Shown in pieces: positions 26,680 to 35,956 of a stretch of DNA of 64,000 nt. The notes under the pieces were generated by a model. The model did no database searches. It saw nothing but the letters and a program-made list of their open reading frames with translations, and had not been told where the DNA came from. Position numbers and translations under genes: made by a program. The stretch's first letter is position 1. Each line of letters begins with the position of its first letter. This DNA is from an uncultured Eubacteriales bacterium (lineage in GTDB: Bacteria > Bacillota > Clostridia > Christensenellales > Aristaeellaceae): NCBI GenBank assembly GCA_902793325.1, contig CADBCY010000013.1, positions 1 through 64,000 on the forward strand. Direction: 5' to 3'.

Positions 26680-26746
26680 TAATTGACACTGAAATTCACA
26701 ATGTTTTCGATTTTTGTCACATTTGGGAGAAAATGCGCGTTTTATA

Positions 26747-26785
26747 GAACATATGTTTGCATTTTGATCGAACATGTGTTATACT
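26747..26785 (+). promoter_or_regulatory. lexA promoter with two SOS boxes
   Basis: TTGCAT (26757-26762) and TATACT (26780-26785) are 17 bases apart. GAACATATGTTT (26747-26758) overlaps the -35, and GAACATGTGTT (26770-26780) fills the spacer up to the -10. Both match the Gram-positive LexA box core GAAC-N4-GTT, so LexA should repress its own gene. Confidence 0.9.
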
Positions 26786-26878
26786 GGAGCTGTTCCAAGC
26801 GGCAATCGGCCGTGCGGCGGGGCGGGATCGGCCGTTCCCCCGCCGTGCGGCGAAGCATTCAATCCCGGAGGTGGTATT

Positions 26879-27475
26879 ATGCGTTCGTCCCACGACAACC
26901 AGCAGCGCATACTGGACTTTATCAAGCGCGAAATCGACCTGAAGGGCTATCCCCCGTCGGTGCGGGAAATCTGCGCGGCGGTGGGGCTGAAATCCACGTC
27001 CACGGTGCACGCCCACCTGAACCACCTGGAGGCGCAGGGGCTCATCCGGCGCGACCCCACCAAGCCCCGCGCGCTGGAGGTGACCGACGGCACCCAGGCC
27101 CGCGGTCGCAGCGTGCCGCTGGTGGGCCGCGTCACGGCGGGCATGCCGGTGCTGGCCGTGGAGAACATCGAGGACTACCTGGTGCTGCCCCAGAGCCTGG
27201 TCGGCCGGGACGACATCTTCTGCCTGCGCGTGCAGGGCGAGAGCATGATCGACATCGGCATACTGGACGGGGACATCGCCGTGCTGCGCCAGCAGCAGAC
27301 CGCCGACAACGGCGAGGTCGTGGTGGCGCTGGTGGAGGACGAGGCCACGCTGAAGCGCATCTTCTACGAGGACGGCCACGTGCGCCTGCAGCCCGAGAAC
27401 CGCACCATGGACCCCATCATCGTCCCCGACGCCCAGGTGCTGGGCAAGCTGGTGGCGCTGGTGCGCCGGTTCTGA
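26879..27475 (+). CDS. lexA: SOS repressor LexA
   Basis: Represses DNA-damage genes and self-cleaves when stimulated by RecA filaments. 198 residues: winged helix-turn-helix ([20 protein letters not shown], about residues 25-44), cleavage site Ala87-Gly88 (TAGMPV), and the Ser122 (GESMID) / Lys159 (EATLKR) catalytic dyad, so it should be autocatalytic. GGAGGTGG precedes the ATG by 4 bases. It is divergent from the dcw cluster. Confidence 0.98.
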   Translation: MRSSHDNQQRILDFIKREIDLKGYPPSVREICAAVGLKSTSTVHAHLNHLEAQGLIRRDPTKPRALEVTDGTQARGRSVPLVGRVTAGMPVLAVENIEDYLVLPQSLVGRDDIFCLRVQGESMIDIGILDGDIAVLRQQQTADNGEVVVALVEDEATLKRIFYEDGHVRLQPENRTMDPIIVPDAQVLGKLVALVRRF

Positions 27476-27511
27476 TCCGCAAAACCGCCCGGGACGATCC
27501 GCATGCAAACG

Positions 27512-27549
27512 CAAAACGCCCCGGCGCTTCGATCGAAGCGCCGGGGCGT
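27512..27549 (-). terminator. Terminator between lexA and sir2 (perfect 34-bp palindrome)
   Basis: 27516-27549 is a perfect palindrome (17-base half ACGCCCCGGCGCTTCGA). On the minus strand it is followed by TTTTGCGTTTG, so it mainly terminates the sirtuin gene, but it also lies directly downstream of lexA. Confidence 0.8.
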
Positions 27550-27565
27550 CGTCCGCATGAATCCG

Positions 27566-28276
27566 CTATTCCAGTTCGCTGAACACCTTGCCGATGGGAT
27601 CGCGGATGATCAGGTCCGCGCGGTCGTCCCTGGGGGTGCGGGACATGTTGATGAGCACCAGCCTGTTCCCCCGGTACAGGTCGATGAACCCGGCGGCGGG
27701 GTACACGTTCAGGCTCGTGCCGCCGATGATGAGCATGTCCGCCCGGGCGATGGCCTCGCACGCGCCGTTGATGGTGGGGCCGTCCAGGCTCTCGCCGTAG
27801 AGCACCACGTCGGGCTTGATGGTGCCGCCGCATTCGCACCTGGGCACGCCCTCGGTGTTCTTGATGAAGTCCATGTCGTAGAACTTGCCGCAGCGCATGC
27901 AGTAGTTGCGCTGCACCGCGCCGTGGAGCTCGTACACCGTCTTTGAGCCCGCCGCCTGGTGCAGGCCGTCGATGTTCTGCGTCACCACGGCGGTCAGTAT
28001 CCCGCGCTGCTCCCACTCCGCCAGCTTCAGGTGGCAGGGGTTGGGCTTCGCGCCGGTCACGAGCATCTTGTCGCGGTAGAAGCGATAGAATTCCTCGGGC
28101 TTCTGCATGAAGAACTCATGGCTCAGTATCGTCTCCGGCGGATAGGCGTACTTCTGCCGGTACAGCCCGTCCACGCCGCGAAAGTCCGGGATGCCGCTCT
28201 CCGTGGACACCCCCGCGCCGCCGAAGAACACGATGCGCTTGCTCTCCTTCACCCATTGCGCCAGCTTCTCATTCAC
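27566..28276 (-). CDS. NAD-dependent protein deacylase (sirtuin)
   Basis: Removes acyl groups from lysines using NAD+. 236 residues with the NAD-binding motif GAGVSTESGIPDFR (20-33), QNIDGLHQ (100-107), catalytic His118 (YELHGA) and a zinc module formed by Cys126, Cys129, Cys147 and Cys149. The start is GTG with GGAGG 9 bases upstream. It follows the small gene at 28314-28556 on the same strand after 37 bases. The preferred acyl group cannot be told from the sequence. Confidence 0.95.
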   Translation of the reverse strand: MNEKLAQWVKESKRIVFFGGAGVSTESGIPDFRGVDGLYRQKYAYPPETILSHEFFMQKPEEFYRFYRDKMLVTGAKPNPCHLKLAEWEQRGILTAVVTQNIDGLHQAAGSKTVYELHGAVQRNYCMRCGKFYDMDFIKNTEGVPRCECGGTIKPDVVLYGESLDGPTINGACEAIARADMLIIGGTSLNVYPAAGFIDLYRGNRLVLINMSRTPRDDRADLIIRDPIGKVFSELE

Positions 28277-28313
28277 GATGGTTCGCCTCCTCGATCGTCC
28301 GAGCGCCGCACGC

Positions 28314-28556
28314 TCAGAATTTGCCCTTGTACTCGTCCCTCAGCCTGACGAACTTCGAAAGGTTCATGCCCTTCCTGACCTCGGTCTTGTAGGATTCCGG
28401 CAGGCCCGCGGCGCGAACCACCTCGCCCGCGCTCGCCTTCGAGGCCTCGATCTCCCCGGCGTACAGCACCCCGAACAGGTGGATCATCGTCGACTGGTTC
28501 TCGCCCTTCCTCGCGTACATCTCCGCCAGCTTCTCGCCCAGCGCCGCAATCGTCAT
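28314..28556 (-). CDS. Small helical protein of unknown function
   Basis: 80 residues, mostly predicted helices, no signal peptide or membrane segment. The C-terminal part (GEVVRAAGLPESYKTEVRKG) has the look of a helix-turn-helix-like fold, but I do not recognise the family. AAGGGGG lies 9 bases before the ATG. It is upstream of sir2 on the same strand and probably co-transcribed with it. Confidence 0.7.
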   Translation of the reverse strand: MTIAALGEKLAEMYARKGENQSTMIHLFGVLYAGEIEASKASAGEVVRAAGLPESYKTEVRKGMNLSKFVRLRDEYKGKF

Positions 28557-28675
28557 ATGCCATCGCCCCCTTCCATTGTTATTCCTATTTTAACATTATT
28601 CGCGCGAAATGTCCACCCCTCCGCCGCCGCTTCCCGGCGGTTCCCCGTCGATTCATGTTAAATCCCCCTCCGCCG

Positions 28676-28704
28676 TTGATGTTTACAAATGAATCTGTTA
28701 TGAT
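28676..28704 (+). promoter_or_regulatory. Promoter of the mgtC pair
   Basis: TTGATG and TATGAT with 17-base spacing in an AT-rich island about 60 bases before the first mgtC start. Confidence 0.6.
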
Positions 28705-28762
28705 AGTAGTATAAAATATAATCAACTCTTCCCCGCCCCCTCCGGGCGAAAGGAGTGATCCC

Positions 28763-29497
28763 ATGATAAGCGGGTTTCAGGCCCTGCGCGGGTTCGGCTT
28801 TGCGTCCGTGGTCGTGCGGCTGCTGCTGGCCCTGGCGGCGGGCGGCGCCATCGGCTACGGCCGCTCCAAGCGCGACCGTTCGGCAGGTCTGAGGACCTAC
28901 ATGCTCATCTGCATCGGCGCGGCCATGAGCGTGCTGCTGACCCTGTATGAATACGAAATGCTCCACGGCGCCTGGGCGGAGATCGCGCAGCAGGTCGGCG
29001 AGAAGTTCGACGCCTCGCGCCTGGCCTCGCAGGTGGTCACGGGCATCGGCTTCCTGGGCGCGGGCATCATCATCAAGGTGGCGCACCAGCAGGTGACCGG
29101 CCTCACCACCGCCACCGGCCTGTTCGCCACGGTGTGCATGGGCATCGCCGCGGGCGCGGGCTTCTACGAGTGCGTGCTCCTCGCGCTGGTGCTGGTGGTG
29201 CTGGTGCTGAACGTCATGTCCCCGCTGGAGGCCGCGTTCAAGCGCCGGCTGCGGAACATCACGCTGAACGTGGAGTTCAACTCGGTGGAGGACATCAGCC
29301 GCATCACCCAGACCATCGAAAACCAGCACGCGCGGGTGTACGACATCGACGTCGAGCGCACCGAGCGCCGGGAGAACAAGTACCCCTCGGCCATATTCAT
29401 TCTTCAACTGAGCAAGCTGAACCACTCCCACTCCGGCATGCTCACCTCCATCGCCGAGCTGCCCTGCGTGCACTCCGTGCAGGAACTGATCTCATAA
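28763..29497 (+). CDS. MgtC/SapB family membrane protein, first copy
   Basis: 244 residues with about four to five membrane segments and MgtC-family signatures: IGYGRSKRDRSAGLRTY, VVTGIGFLGAGIIIK and a TGLTTATGLFATVCMGIAAG helix. A soluble C-terminal domain (about residues 155-244) resembles an ACT-like fold. AAAGGAG lies 7 bases before the ATG. MgtC proteins are linked to Mg2+ limitation, F-type ATPase inhibition and acid or phosphate stress elsewhere; the role here is not shown by the sequence. Confidence 0.9.
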   Translation: MISGFQALRGFGFASVVVRLLLALAAGGAIGYGRSKRDRSAGLRTYMLICIGAAMSVLLTLYEYEMLHGAWAEIAQQVGEKFDASRLASQVVTGIGFLGAGIIIKVAHQQVTGLTTATGLFATVCMGIAAGAGFYECVLLALVLVVLVLNVMSPLEAAFKRRLRNITLNVEFNSVEDISRITQTIENQHARVYDIDVERTERRENKYPSAIFILQLSKLNHSHSGMLTSIAELPCVHSVQELIS

Positions 29498-29510
29498 GGA
29501 GGGTACCGTC

Positions 29511-30194
29511 ATGGTTCCCGCTTTGAACGCGCTGCGGGCGACGAGCTTCCCCGCCGTACTGCTGAAGATGCTGCTGTCCACGCTGTTCGGCACGGTGATC
29601 GGCCTGGAGCGCTCCTCCAAGAACCGCCCCGCCGGCTTCCGCACCCACATCCTGGTGTGCCTGGGCGCTTCGGTGGCGGCGCTCACCGCGCTGTACATCT
29701 ACCTCGACCTGCGCCTGCCCTCGGACATCTCCCGCATCTGCGGCCAGGTGATTTCCGGCCTCGGCTTCATCGGCGCGGGTACCATCATCATCACCAGGAA
29801 GATGACCGTCAAGGGCCTGACCACCGCCGCCGGGCTGTGGACCTCGGGCATCATCGGCGTCGCCGTGGGCAGCGGCTACTACGAGCTGGGGCTGCTGGGC
29901 ACGGTGCTGGTGCTGGTGGTGGAGACCTGGTTCGGCAAGCTGGGCAGCGGCATACAGCACTGCCCGGAGTACACGGTGGAGCTGCTGTACAACGACAAGA
30001 CCAGCCTGGACCAGGTGCTGCGCTTCTGCAAGGACAGCCGCATGGCCATCGTGAACCTGAAGATCCATGCGCTGGAGGACGGCGCGGACGCCAACTACGC
30101 CGCCGAGGTCTTCCTGCGCGGCGTCGTGGAGCGCGACATCCTGCTGGACCGGGTGCGCCAGATGCCGGGCATCGTGCTGGCCATCGGGCTGTAG
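29511..30194 (+). CDS. MgtC/SapB family membrane protein, second copy
   Basis: 227 residues with the same architecture as the upstream gene (IGLERSSKNRPAGFRTH, VISGLGFIGAGTIII, GLTTAAGLWTSGIIGVAVG) and a shorter C-terminal soluble domain. It starts 13 bases after the first copy with AAGGAGGG 7 bases upstream, so both are made from one transcript. The divergence between copies suggests an old duplication and possibly hetero-oligomers. Confidence 0.9.
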   Translation: MVPALNALRATSFPAVLLKMLLSTLFGTVIGLERSSKNRPAGFRTHILVCLGASVAALTALYIYLDLRLPSDISRICGQVISGLGFIGAGTIIITRKMTVKGLTTAAGLWTSGIIGVAVGSGYYELGLLGTVLVLVVETWFGKLGSGIQHCPEYTVELLYNDKTSLDQVLRFCKDSRMAIVNLKIHALEDGADANYAAEVFLRGVVERDILLDRVRQMPGIVLAIGL

Positions 30195-30357
30195 CGCCGC
30201 CCGCCGTACTTCTCCCTGCCGCTTTACGGGAAATACCGGCCCCGGTATCATGGCGGCGGGGAGAATTCTTTTGCAGCCGGAACCGCCCCCGCCGCACCCC
30301 GGCGGCCCCGCGGTATTCCACAAACCCCACAGTATTCTATAAATGGAGGAAAACGAT

Positions 30358-31281
30358 ATGATCCCGCGCATCTGCGACGCCCACTGCGACACACTGTTCG
30401 CCATCGCCATCGAGGGCAAGGCCCCCGAAGCCTGCACCGTCACCCGGGAGCGAATGGCCCGGGGCGGCGTGTCCGTGCAGACCTTCGCCCTGTTCTGCGG
30501 CCGCAAGGGCCCCCAGGGCACGCCCTACCGGGACGCCCTGGACATGCTGGCCGCCGTGCCGCAGGTCGGCGTGCCGATGATCACCGGCGCGCTGCCCGAC
30601 GAGCGCCCCGAGACCCCCTCGGGCATCCTCTCCTGCGAGGGCGGCGAAATGCTGGAGGGCTCCCTTGCCAGGCTGGACGAATTCCAGCAGAAGGTGCGGC
30701 TGCGCATGCTCGCGCTCACGTGGAATTTCGAGAACGAGATCGGCCACCCCGCCAAGGAGGGCCCGAAGGGCGGCCTCAAGCCCTTCGGCTTCGAGCTGCT
30801 GCGGGCCATGGACGACTACGGCATACTGCCCGATGTCTCCCACCTGAACGAGGCGGGCTTCTGGGACGTGTGCGAGCGCGCCGCGCTGCCGCCCATCGCC
30901 AGCCATTCCGACTGCCGCTGGCTGTGCGACGTGCCGCGGAACCTCCGCAAGGAGCAGGCGCGGGCGATCATCGACCGCAAGGGGTTCATCGGCGTGAACT
31001 TCTACGGCTTCTTCCTGAAGGAGGACGGCGTGTCCGCGCTGGACGACGTGGTGCGCCACGTGGACGAGCTGTGCGAGCTGGGCGCGGAGGACGTGCTCGG
31101 CTTCGGCAGCGACTTCGACGGCATCGAAACCTGGCCCGAGGGGCTGGCCCATCCCGGGGACTTCCCCGCCCTCATGGACGCCCTCGCCCGCCGCGGCTAC
31201 GGCGAGGCGCTGCTGGACAAGCTCGCCGGCGGCAACCTCTGGCGGGTGCTGAAGGCGGCGGAGGCCGCGGCGAGGCACTGA
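30358..31281 (+). CDS. Membrane-dipeptidase-like metallohydrolase (peptidase M19)
   Basis: Renal-dipeptidase family zinc enzyme that hydrolyses dipeptides, including D-containing ones. 307 residues from ATG 30358, where GGAGG lies 8 bases upstream (an in-frame ATG 5 codons earlier is part of the RBS). Motifs: DAHCDT with ligands His9 and Asp11, SCEGGE, DVSHLNEAGFWD, SHSDCR, GVNFYGFFL and FGSDFDGIE. No signal peptide is seen, so it is probably cytoplasmic. The GTPase gene starts one base after its stop. Confidence 0.93.
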   Translation: MIPRICDAHCDTLFAIAIEGKAPEACTVTRERMARGGVSVQTFALFCGRKGPQGTPYRDALDMLAAVPQVGVPMITGALPDERPETPSGILSCEGGEMLEGSLARLDEFQQKVRLRMLALTWNFENEIGHPAKEGPKGGLKPFGFELLRAMDDYGILPDVSHLNEAGFWDVCERAALPPIASHSDCRWLCDVPRNLRKEQARAIIDRKGFIGVNFYGFFLKEDGVSALDDVVRHVDELCELGAEDVLGFGSDFDGIETWPEGLAHPGDFPALMDALARRGYGEALLDKLAGGNLWRVLKAAEAAARH

Positions 31282-31282
31282 C

Positions 31283-33241
31283 ATGAACAAGGTCATCGGC
31301 ATACTGGCCCACGTCGACGCCGGCAAGACCACGCTGTCCGAGCAACTGTTGTGCCACGCGGGCGTGCTGCGCGCCGCGGGCCGGGTGGATCACGGGGACA
31401 CCTTCCTGGACCTCCATCCCCTCGAGCGCCAGCGCGGCATCACCATCTTCTCCGACCAGGCGGTGTTCGAGCGCGGCGGCGACCGGATCTTCTGGGTGGA
31501 CACCCCCGGCCACGCCGACTTCACCGCCGAGATGGAGCGCGCCGTGTCCATCCTCGACTGCGCGGTGCTGGTGGTCAGCGGCGCGGAGGGCATCCAGAGC
31601 CACACCGAGGCCGTCTGGGCGCTGCTGGCGCGCCACCGCGTGCCCACGGTGCTGTTCATCAACAAGACCGACCGCGCGGGCAGCGACCCGGACGGCGTGC
31701 TGGCGGAGCTCCGGCGGCGCTTCAGCCCGGACGTCGCGGACGCCTGCGGCTGGTGCGGCGGCGCGCTGCCCGACGCCCTGGCGGAGGCCGTGGCCGAGCG
31801 GGACGAGGCGCTGTTCGAGCGCTGGGCGGGCGGCGACCTGGACGCCGCCGCGGGGCTGGAGGGGCTGCGCCGGCAGGTGCGCGACCGCGCGCTGTTCCCC
31901 GCGTGGCGCGGCTCCGCGCTGAACGACGAGGGCGTATCCCAATTTCTGGACGCCCTGTGCGCGGTGGTCGCCCCCGAGCCGCCCGCGCCGGGCCCCTTCC
32001 GCGCGCGGGTGTTCAAGATCCGCCACGACGCCCAGGGCGGCAGGCTGTGCTTCTTCAAGGTGCTGTCCGGCTCCGTGGCGGCGCGCGAGGGCGTGGAGAC
32101 CCCCGCCGGCCCGGCCAAGCTGAACGAGCTGCGGCTGTACAGCGGCGCGAAGTTCCGGCCCGTCCCCCGCGCGGAGGCGGGCATGCTGTGCTGCGCCCCG
32201 GGGCTGCCGGGGACGCGCGTGGGCGACCTCATCGCGCTGCCCGGCGACGCGACCGCCGACGCGGAGCGAACCGTCCCCGCCGCCGAGCCGATGATGGCCG
32301 CCAGCGTATCCTGGGACGGCGCCGTGCCCGCCGGCAGGGTGCTGGCCGCGCTGAGGGAGCTGGAGGAGGAGGACCCCACGCTGGCGGTGGCGGTAAACGA
32401 GGCCACCGGCGCCATCGACCTGCGCGTGATGGGGCCGATCCAGCTGGAGGTGCTCCGGCAGCTCGTGGCCGACCGCTACGGCATCGCCATCGGGTTCGGG
32501 CCGCTGCGGGTGCTCTACATGGAGACCATCGGCGCGCCCGCCGTGGGCGTAGGGCACTACGAGCCCCTGCGCCACTACGCGGAGGTGGTGCTGCGGCTCG
32601 TCCCCGCCCCCCGCGGCAGCGGCATCGCCTTCGCATCGAAGTGCCACGTGGACGAGCTGGCGCTCAACTGGCAGCGGCTGATCGAGACGCACGTGTTCGA
32701 AAAGGCGCACAAAGGTACGCTCACCGGCGCGCCGCTGACGGACGTGCGGGTGGAGCTGCTGCACGGGCGCGCGCACCTCAAGCACACCGAGGGCGGCGAC
32801 TTCCGGGAGGCCACCTACCGCGCCATCCGAAACGCGCTGATGTTCGCGCCGGGGGTGCTGCTGGAGCCCATCTGCCGCTTCTCGCTGCGCGCGCCGCGGG
32901 AGAGCTACGGCAGGATCATGGGCGACCTCAACCGCATGCAGGCGCGCACGGACCCGCCGGCGCAGGACGGCGACAGCTTTGTGCTGACGGGCGAGGCGGC
33001 GTTCGCGGACTTCTCCGCCTACGGCACGGACTTCCTGGCCGCCACCCACGGCCGCGGCGCGCTGTCCTGCCGTCCGGACCACTACGCCCCCTGCCGGGAC
33101 GCCGAGGCCGTCGTCGCCGCGGCGGGCTACAATCCCCTCGCGGACGACAGCCCCGATTCCATCTTCTGCAGCCACGGCGCCGGCCACGTGGTGCCCTGGG
33201 ACGAGGTCAGGGCGCACGCCCACTGCCCGGTGGAGGAATGA
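31283..33241 (+). CDS. Tet(M)-like translational GTPase (ribosomal protection / EF-G-like)
   Basis: 652 residues with the G1 motif AHVDAGKTT (residues 9-17), LERQRGITI switch I, DTPGHADF (G3) and NKTDRAG (G4), followed by EF-G-like domains II-V and a short tail (DDSPDSIFCSHGAGH) seen in Tet(M)-type proteins. It is chromosomal and co-transcribed with a dipeptidase, with base composition like its neighbours, so it looks like a resident paralogue rather than a recently acquired resistance gene. Whether it confers tetracycline protection or serves another ribosome function is open. Confidence 0.85.
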   Translation: MNKVIGILAHVDAGKTTLSEQLLCHAGVLRAAGRVDHGDTFLDLHPLERQRGITIFSDQAVFERGGDRIFWVDTPGHADFTAEMERAVSILDCAVLVVSGAEGIQSHTEAVWALLARHRVPTVLFINKTDRAGSDPDGVLAELRRRFSPDVADACGWCGGALPDALAEAVAERDEALFERWAGGDLDAAAGLEGLRRQVRDRALFPAWRGSALNDEGVSQFLDALCAVVAPEPPAPGPFRARVFKIRHDAQGGRLCFFKVLSGSVAAREGVETPAGPAKLNELRLYSGAKFRPVPRAEAGMLCCAPGLPGTRVGDLIALPGDATADAERTVPAAEPMMAASVSWDGAVPAGRVLAALRELEEEDPTLAVAVNEATGAIDLRVMGPIQLEVLRQLVADRYGIAIGFGPLRVLYMETIGAPAVGVGHYEPLRHYAEVVLRLVPAPRGSGIAFASKCHVDELALNWQRLIETHVFEKAHKGTLTGAPLTDVRVELLHGRAHLKHTEGGDFREATYRAIRNALMFAPGVLLEPICRFSLRAPRESYGRIMGDLNRMQARTDPPAQDGDSFVLTGEAAFADFSAYGTDFLAATHGRGALSCRPDHYAPCRDAEAVVAAAGYNPLADDSPDSIFCSHGAGHVVPWDEVRAHAHCPVEE

Positions 33242-33259
33242 GGAAAACGCCCCGCAGGC

Positions 33260-33414
33260 ACGCGCAAAGCAAAGGCGCCGACCCTCAGACACGCGCAAAG
33301 CAAAGGCGCCGACCCTCAGACACGCGCAAAGCAAAGGCGCCGACCCGCAGGCACGCGCAAAGCAAAGGCGCCGACCCTCAGACACGCGCAAAGCAAAGGC
33401 GCCGACCCGTATCC
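33260..33414. repeat. Five 31-bp tandem repeats
   Basis: Units start at 33260, 33291, 33322, 33353 and 33384 with exact 31-base period. Each contains CGCGCAAAGCAAAGGCGCC followed by GACCC and a variable tail (TCAGAC three times, GCAGGC once). The last unit leads into the terminator hairpin at 33397-33428, whose 5' arm is part of the repeat unit. It fills the gap between the convergent GTPase and hemB genes. Confidence 0.95.
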
Positions 33415-33428
33415 GCGGGTCGGCGCCT
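33397..33428 (-). terminator. Terminator hairpin between GTPase gene and hemB
   Basis: AGGCGCCGACCCG (33397-33409) pairs with CGGGTCGGCGCCT (33416-33428) around a 6-base loop. The minus-strand transcript continues TTTGCTTTG, a weak T-tract, so it probably serves hemB. The four upstream repeat units carry the same 5' arm. Confidence 0.65.
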
Positions 33429-33452
33429 CTTGTCGATTCAGCGTAAGACCAT

Positions 33453-34436
33453 TTACCCTATCCTGCCCTCGTCCATGCACTTCGCCAGCTCCTCGGCAAA
33501 GTAGGTGAGGTAGATCTGCGCGCCGGCGCGATAGGCCGCGACGGCCATCTCGCACATCACGGAGGTCTCGTCGATCCAGCCCTGCGCGGCGGCGGCCTTC
33601 ACCATGGCGTACTCGCCGCTGACGCTGTAGGTCGCCACGGGCACGTGCACCGCGTCGCGCACGCGGGTCACCAGGTCCAGGTAGGTCATGGCGGGCTTGA
33701 CCATGATGATGTCCGCACCCTCGGCCTCGTCCAGCAGCGCCTCGCGCACGCCCTCGCGGGCGTTGTGAAAGTCCATCTGGTAGCCCTTCCGGTCGCCGAA
33801 GCGCGGTGCGGAGCCCGCGGCCTCCCGGAAGGGGCCGTAGAACGCGGAGGAATACTTCACCGCGTAGCTCATGATGGGCGTATTCTCGAAGCCCGCCGCG
33901 TCCAGCCCCGCGCGGATGGCCGCCACCCGGCCGTCCATCATGTCCGAGGGCGCGACCATGTCCGCGCCGGCGCGGGCGTGGCTCACCGCCGCGCGGGTCA
34001 GCAGCGGCAGCGTCGCGTCGTTGTCCACGCCGTGATCGCACAGCACGCCGCAGTGGCCGTGGTCGGTGTACTCGCACATGCACACGTCGGTGATGCAGAG
34101 CAGCTCGGGCGCTTCCCGCTTCACCACGCGCACGGCGCGCTGCACGATGCCGTCGTCGTCGTAGGCGCCGCTGCCCACGGGGTCCTTGCGGTCCGGGATG
34201 CCGAACAGCATCACGCTGCCCACGCCCGCGTCCGCCAGGCGGTTCAGCTTCTCCGGCAGCGTATCCAGGCTGTAGCGGTACTGGCCGGGCATGGCGGAGA
34301 TCTCCTCGCGGATGCCCTTCCCCTCCCGCACGAACAGAGGATAGATCAGCGAACTCTTGTCCACGCGGGTCTCGCGCACCATGCAACGAAGGCCCGAGCT
34401 GCCCCGCAACCGGCGGGGACGGATCGGCATGTTCAT
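33453..34436 (-). CDS. hemB: Porphobilinogen synthase
   Basis: Condenses two 5-aminolevulinate molecules to porphobilinogen. 327 residues from ATG 34436 (GGAGG 9 bases upstream). Zinc-type cysteine site DVCMCEYTDHGHCG, Schiff-base lysines in the SYAVKYSSAFYGPFREA and MVKPAMTYLD segments, and the substrate loop are all present. It is the last gene of the tetrapyrrole operon, overlapping cobA-hemD by 4 bases. Confidence 0.97.
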   Translation of the reverse strand: MNMPIRPRRLRGSSGLRCMVRETRVDKSSLIYPLFVREGKGIREEISAMPGQYRYSLDTLPEKLNRLADAGVGSVMLFGIPDRKDPVGSGAYDDDGIVQRAVRVVKREAPELLCITDVCMCEYTDHGHCGVLCDHGVDNDATLPLLTRAAVSHARAGADMVAPSDMMDGRVAAIRAGLDAAGFENTPIMSYAVKYSSAFYGPFREAAGSAPRFGDRKGYQMDFHNAREGVREALLDEAEGADIIMVKPAMTYLDLVTRVRDAVHVPVATYSVSGEYAMVKAAAAQGWIDETSVMCEMAVAAYRAGAQIYLTYFAEELAKCMDEGRIG

Positions 34437-35956
34437 GCTTCTTTTCCTCCCTGTGTCCCGTTTTGTTCCGCGTGCATGCGCATCGCCAGCGCCACCAGGC
34501 TCTCGAGGGTGGCCTTCTCCGCGACGCGCACCTGCATGCCCAGCCCGCGGGCGGTGGCGGCGGTCTTTTCGCCGATGCAGCCCGCGCGCACGAGGGCGTA
34601 GTCCAGCTCCGGGTTGGCGGCGGCGAAGGCCCGCACCGCGGAGGAGCTGGTGAACAGCGCGCAGCTCACGCCCTCCTCGAACATCCGCCGCGCGTCCACC
34701 GCCTTCGGGGCGCAGTACACCGTCTCGTAGAGGGGGATGTCGTCCACCTCGAAGGTGGAGAGGCGCTCGAGGATCTCGCGGTTGCCGATCCTCGCCCGCG
34801 GCAGCAGGAAGCGGTCGCCCGGCGCCGCCGCCGCGGCCAGCGCCGCGCCGAGGGCGTCGCCGTCGTACACCCCGGGCATCACGTCTGCCAGTATGCCCCG
34901 CTCCGCCAGCGCCGCGCGGGTGCCCTCGCCCAGCGCGCCGACCTTCAGCCCCGCCAGCCGCCGCACGTCCGCGCCGCGCGCGCGCATCTCGTCGAAGAAG
35001 ATGCGCACGCCGCTGGGGCTGGTCAGCACCAGCCAGCGATAGCGCTCCAGATGCTCCAGCGCCTCGTACAGCCGGGCGTTGTCCGGGATGGGCTCCGTGG
35101 CGATGGCCGGCAGCTCCACCACCTCCGCGCCCAGCGCGCGCAGCTTCTCCGACAGCGCGGAGCAGAGCTCGCGCGGGCGCGTGACCACCGCCTTGAAGCC
35201 CGCCAGGGGCAGGCGCTCGTACCAGGCGAAGTCCTCCGACAGCGCGCACACCCGGCCCACGACGATGATGGCCGGCGCGGACAGCCTCGCCGCGCGCACC
35301 CGCTCCGGGAGCGTGCCGACGGTGGCCGTCACCCTGCGCTGGGCCGCGGTCGTCCCGTGGGAGAGCACGGCGGCGGGCATGTCCGGGGCCATCCCGGCCT
35401 CCAGCAGCCCTTTCACGATGTCCTCCAGCGCGGCCAGGCCCATCAGGAACACCAGCGTGCCGCCGGTCGCCACCAGCGCGCGGAAGTCGATGTCGTAGCT
35501 GGCCCCGGCCCGGCGGTGCCCGGTGACGATGTGCAGCGACGAGGTGAGGTCGCGGTGCGTCACGGGGATGCCGTTGTAGGCGGGCACCGCCACGGGCGAG
35601 GTCACCCCCGGCACGACCTCGAAGGGCACGCCGTGTTGCCGCAGCAGCTCCAGCTCCTCGCCGCCCCGCCCGAACAGGAACGGGTCGCCGCCCTTGAGCC
35701 GCACCACGCGGTTCCCCGCCAGCGCCTCCCGCAGCAGCAGCTCGTTCGTCTCCCACTGGTGCAGGGTGTGATCCCCGGAGCGCTTGCCCGCGTCGATCGC
35801 CCGCGCGCGATCCGGGATCATGGCGAGTATGGCGTCGCCCACCAGGGCGTCGTACACCACCACGTCGGCGTCCGCCAGCACCGCGCGACCCTTCACGGTC
35901 ATCAGCCCCGCGTCGCCGGGGCCGGCGCCCACCAGCCAGACCTTGCCAATACTCAT
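34433..35956 (-). CDS. Uroporphyrinogen-III C-methyltransferase / uroporphyrinogen-III synthase fusion
   Basis: 507-residue fusion. The N-terminal half is a CobA/SUMT methyltransferase ([42 protein letters not shown]), which makes precorrin-2. From about residue 250 it continues as HemD ([19 protein letters not shown], a GVRIFFDEM segment, then an SSSAVRAF segment), which closes and inverts ring D to give uroporphyrinogen III. The fusion is common in Clostridia. Start 35956 overlaps the hemC stop as ATGA and the 3' end overlaps hemB. Together these genes convert hydroxymethylbilane to precorrin-2. Confidence 0.95.
   Translation of the reverse strand: MSIGKVWLVGAGPGDAGLMTVKGRAVLADADVVVYDALVGDAILAMIPDRARAIDAGKRSGDHTLHQWETNELLLREALAGNRVVRLKGGDPFLFGRGGEELELLRQHGVPFEVVPGVTSPVAVPAYNGIPVTHRDLTSSLHIVTGHRRAGASYDIDFRALVATGGTLVFLMGLAALEDIVKGLLEAGMAPDMPAAVLSHGTTAAQRRVTATVGTLPERVRAARLSAPAIIVVGRVCALSEDFAWYERLPLAGFKAVVTRPRELCSALSEKLRALGAEVVELPAIATEPIPDNARLYEALEHLERYRWLVLTSPSGVRIFFDEMRARGADVRRLAGLKVGALGEGTRAALAERGILADVMPGVYDGDALGAALAAAAAPGDRFLLPRARIGNREILERLSTFEVDDIPLYETVYCAPKAVDARRMFEEGVSCALFTSSSAVRAFAAANPELDYALVRAGCIGEKTAATARGLGMQVRVAEKATLESLVALAMRMHAEQNGTQGGKEA

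Noticed and set aside
31172-33391. A 739-codon minus-strand frame with Leu/Cys/Arg repeats at its start
   Set aside because: The repeated residues are the translation of the 31-bp tandem array, and the rest is antisense to the GTPase gene.
33260-33414. Possible CRISPR array
   Set aside because: The units are contiguous 31-bp tandem repeats without unique spacers, and there are no cas genes.
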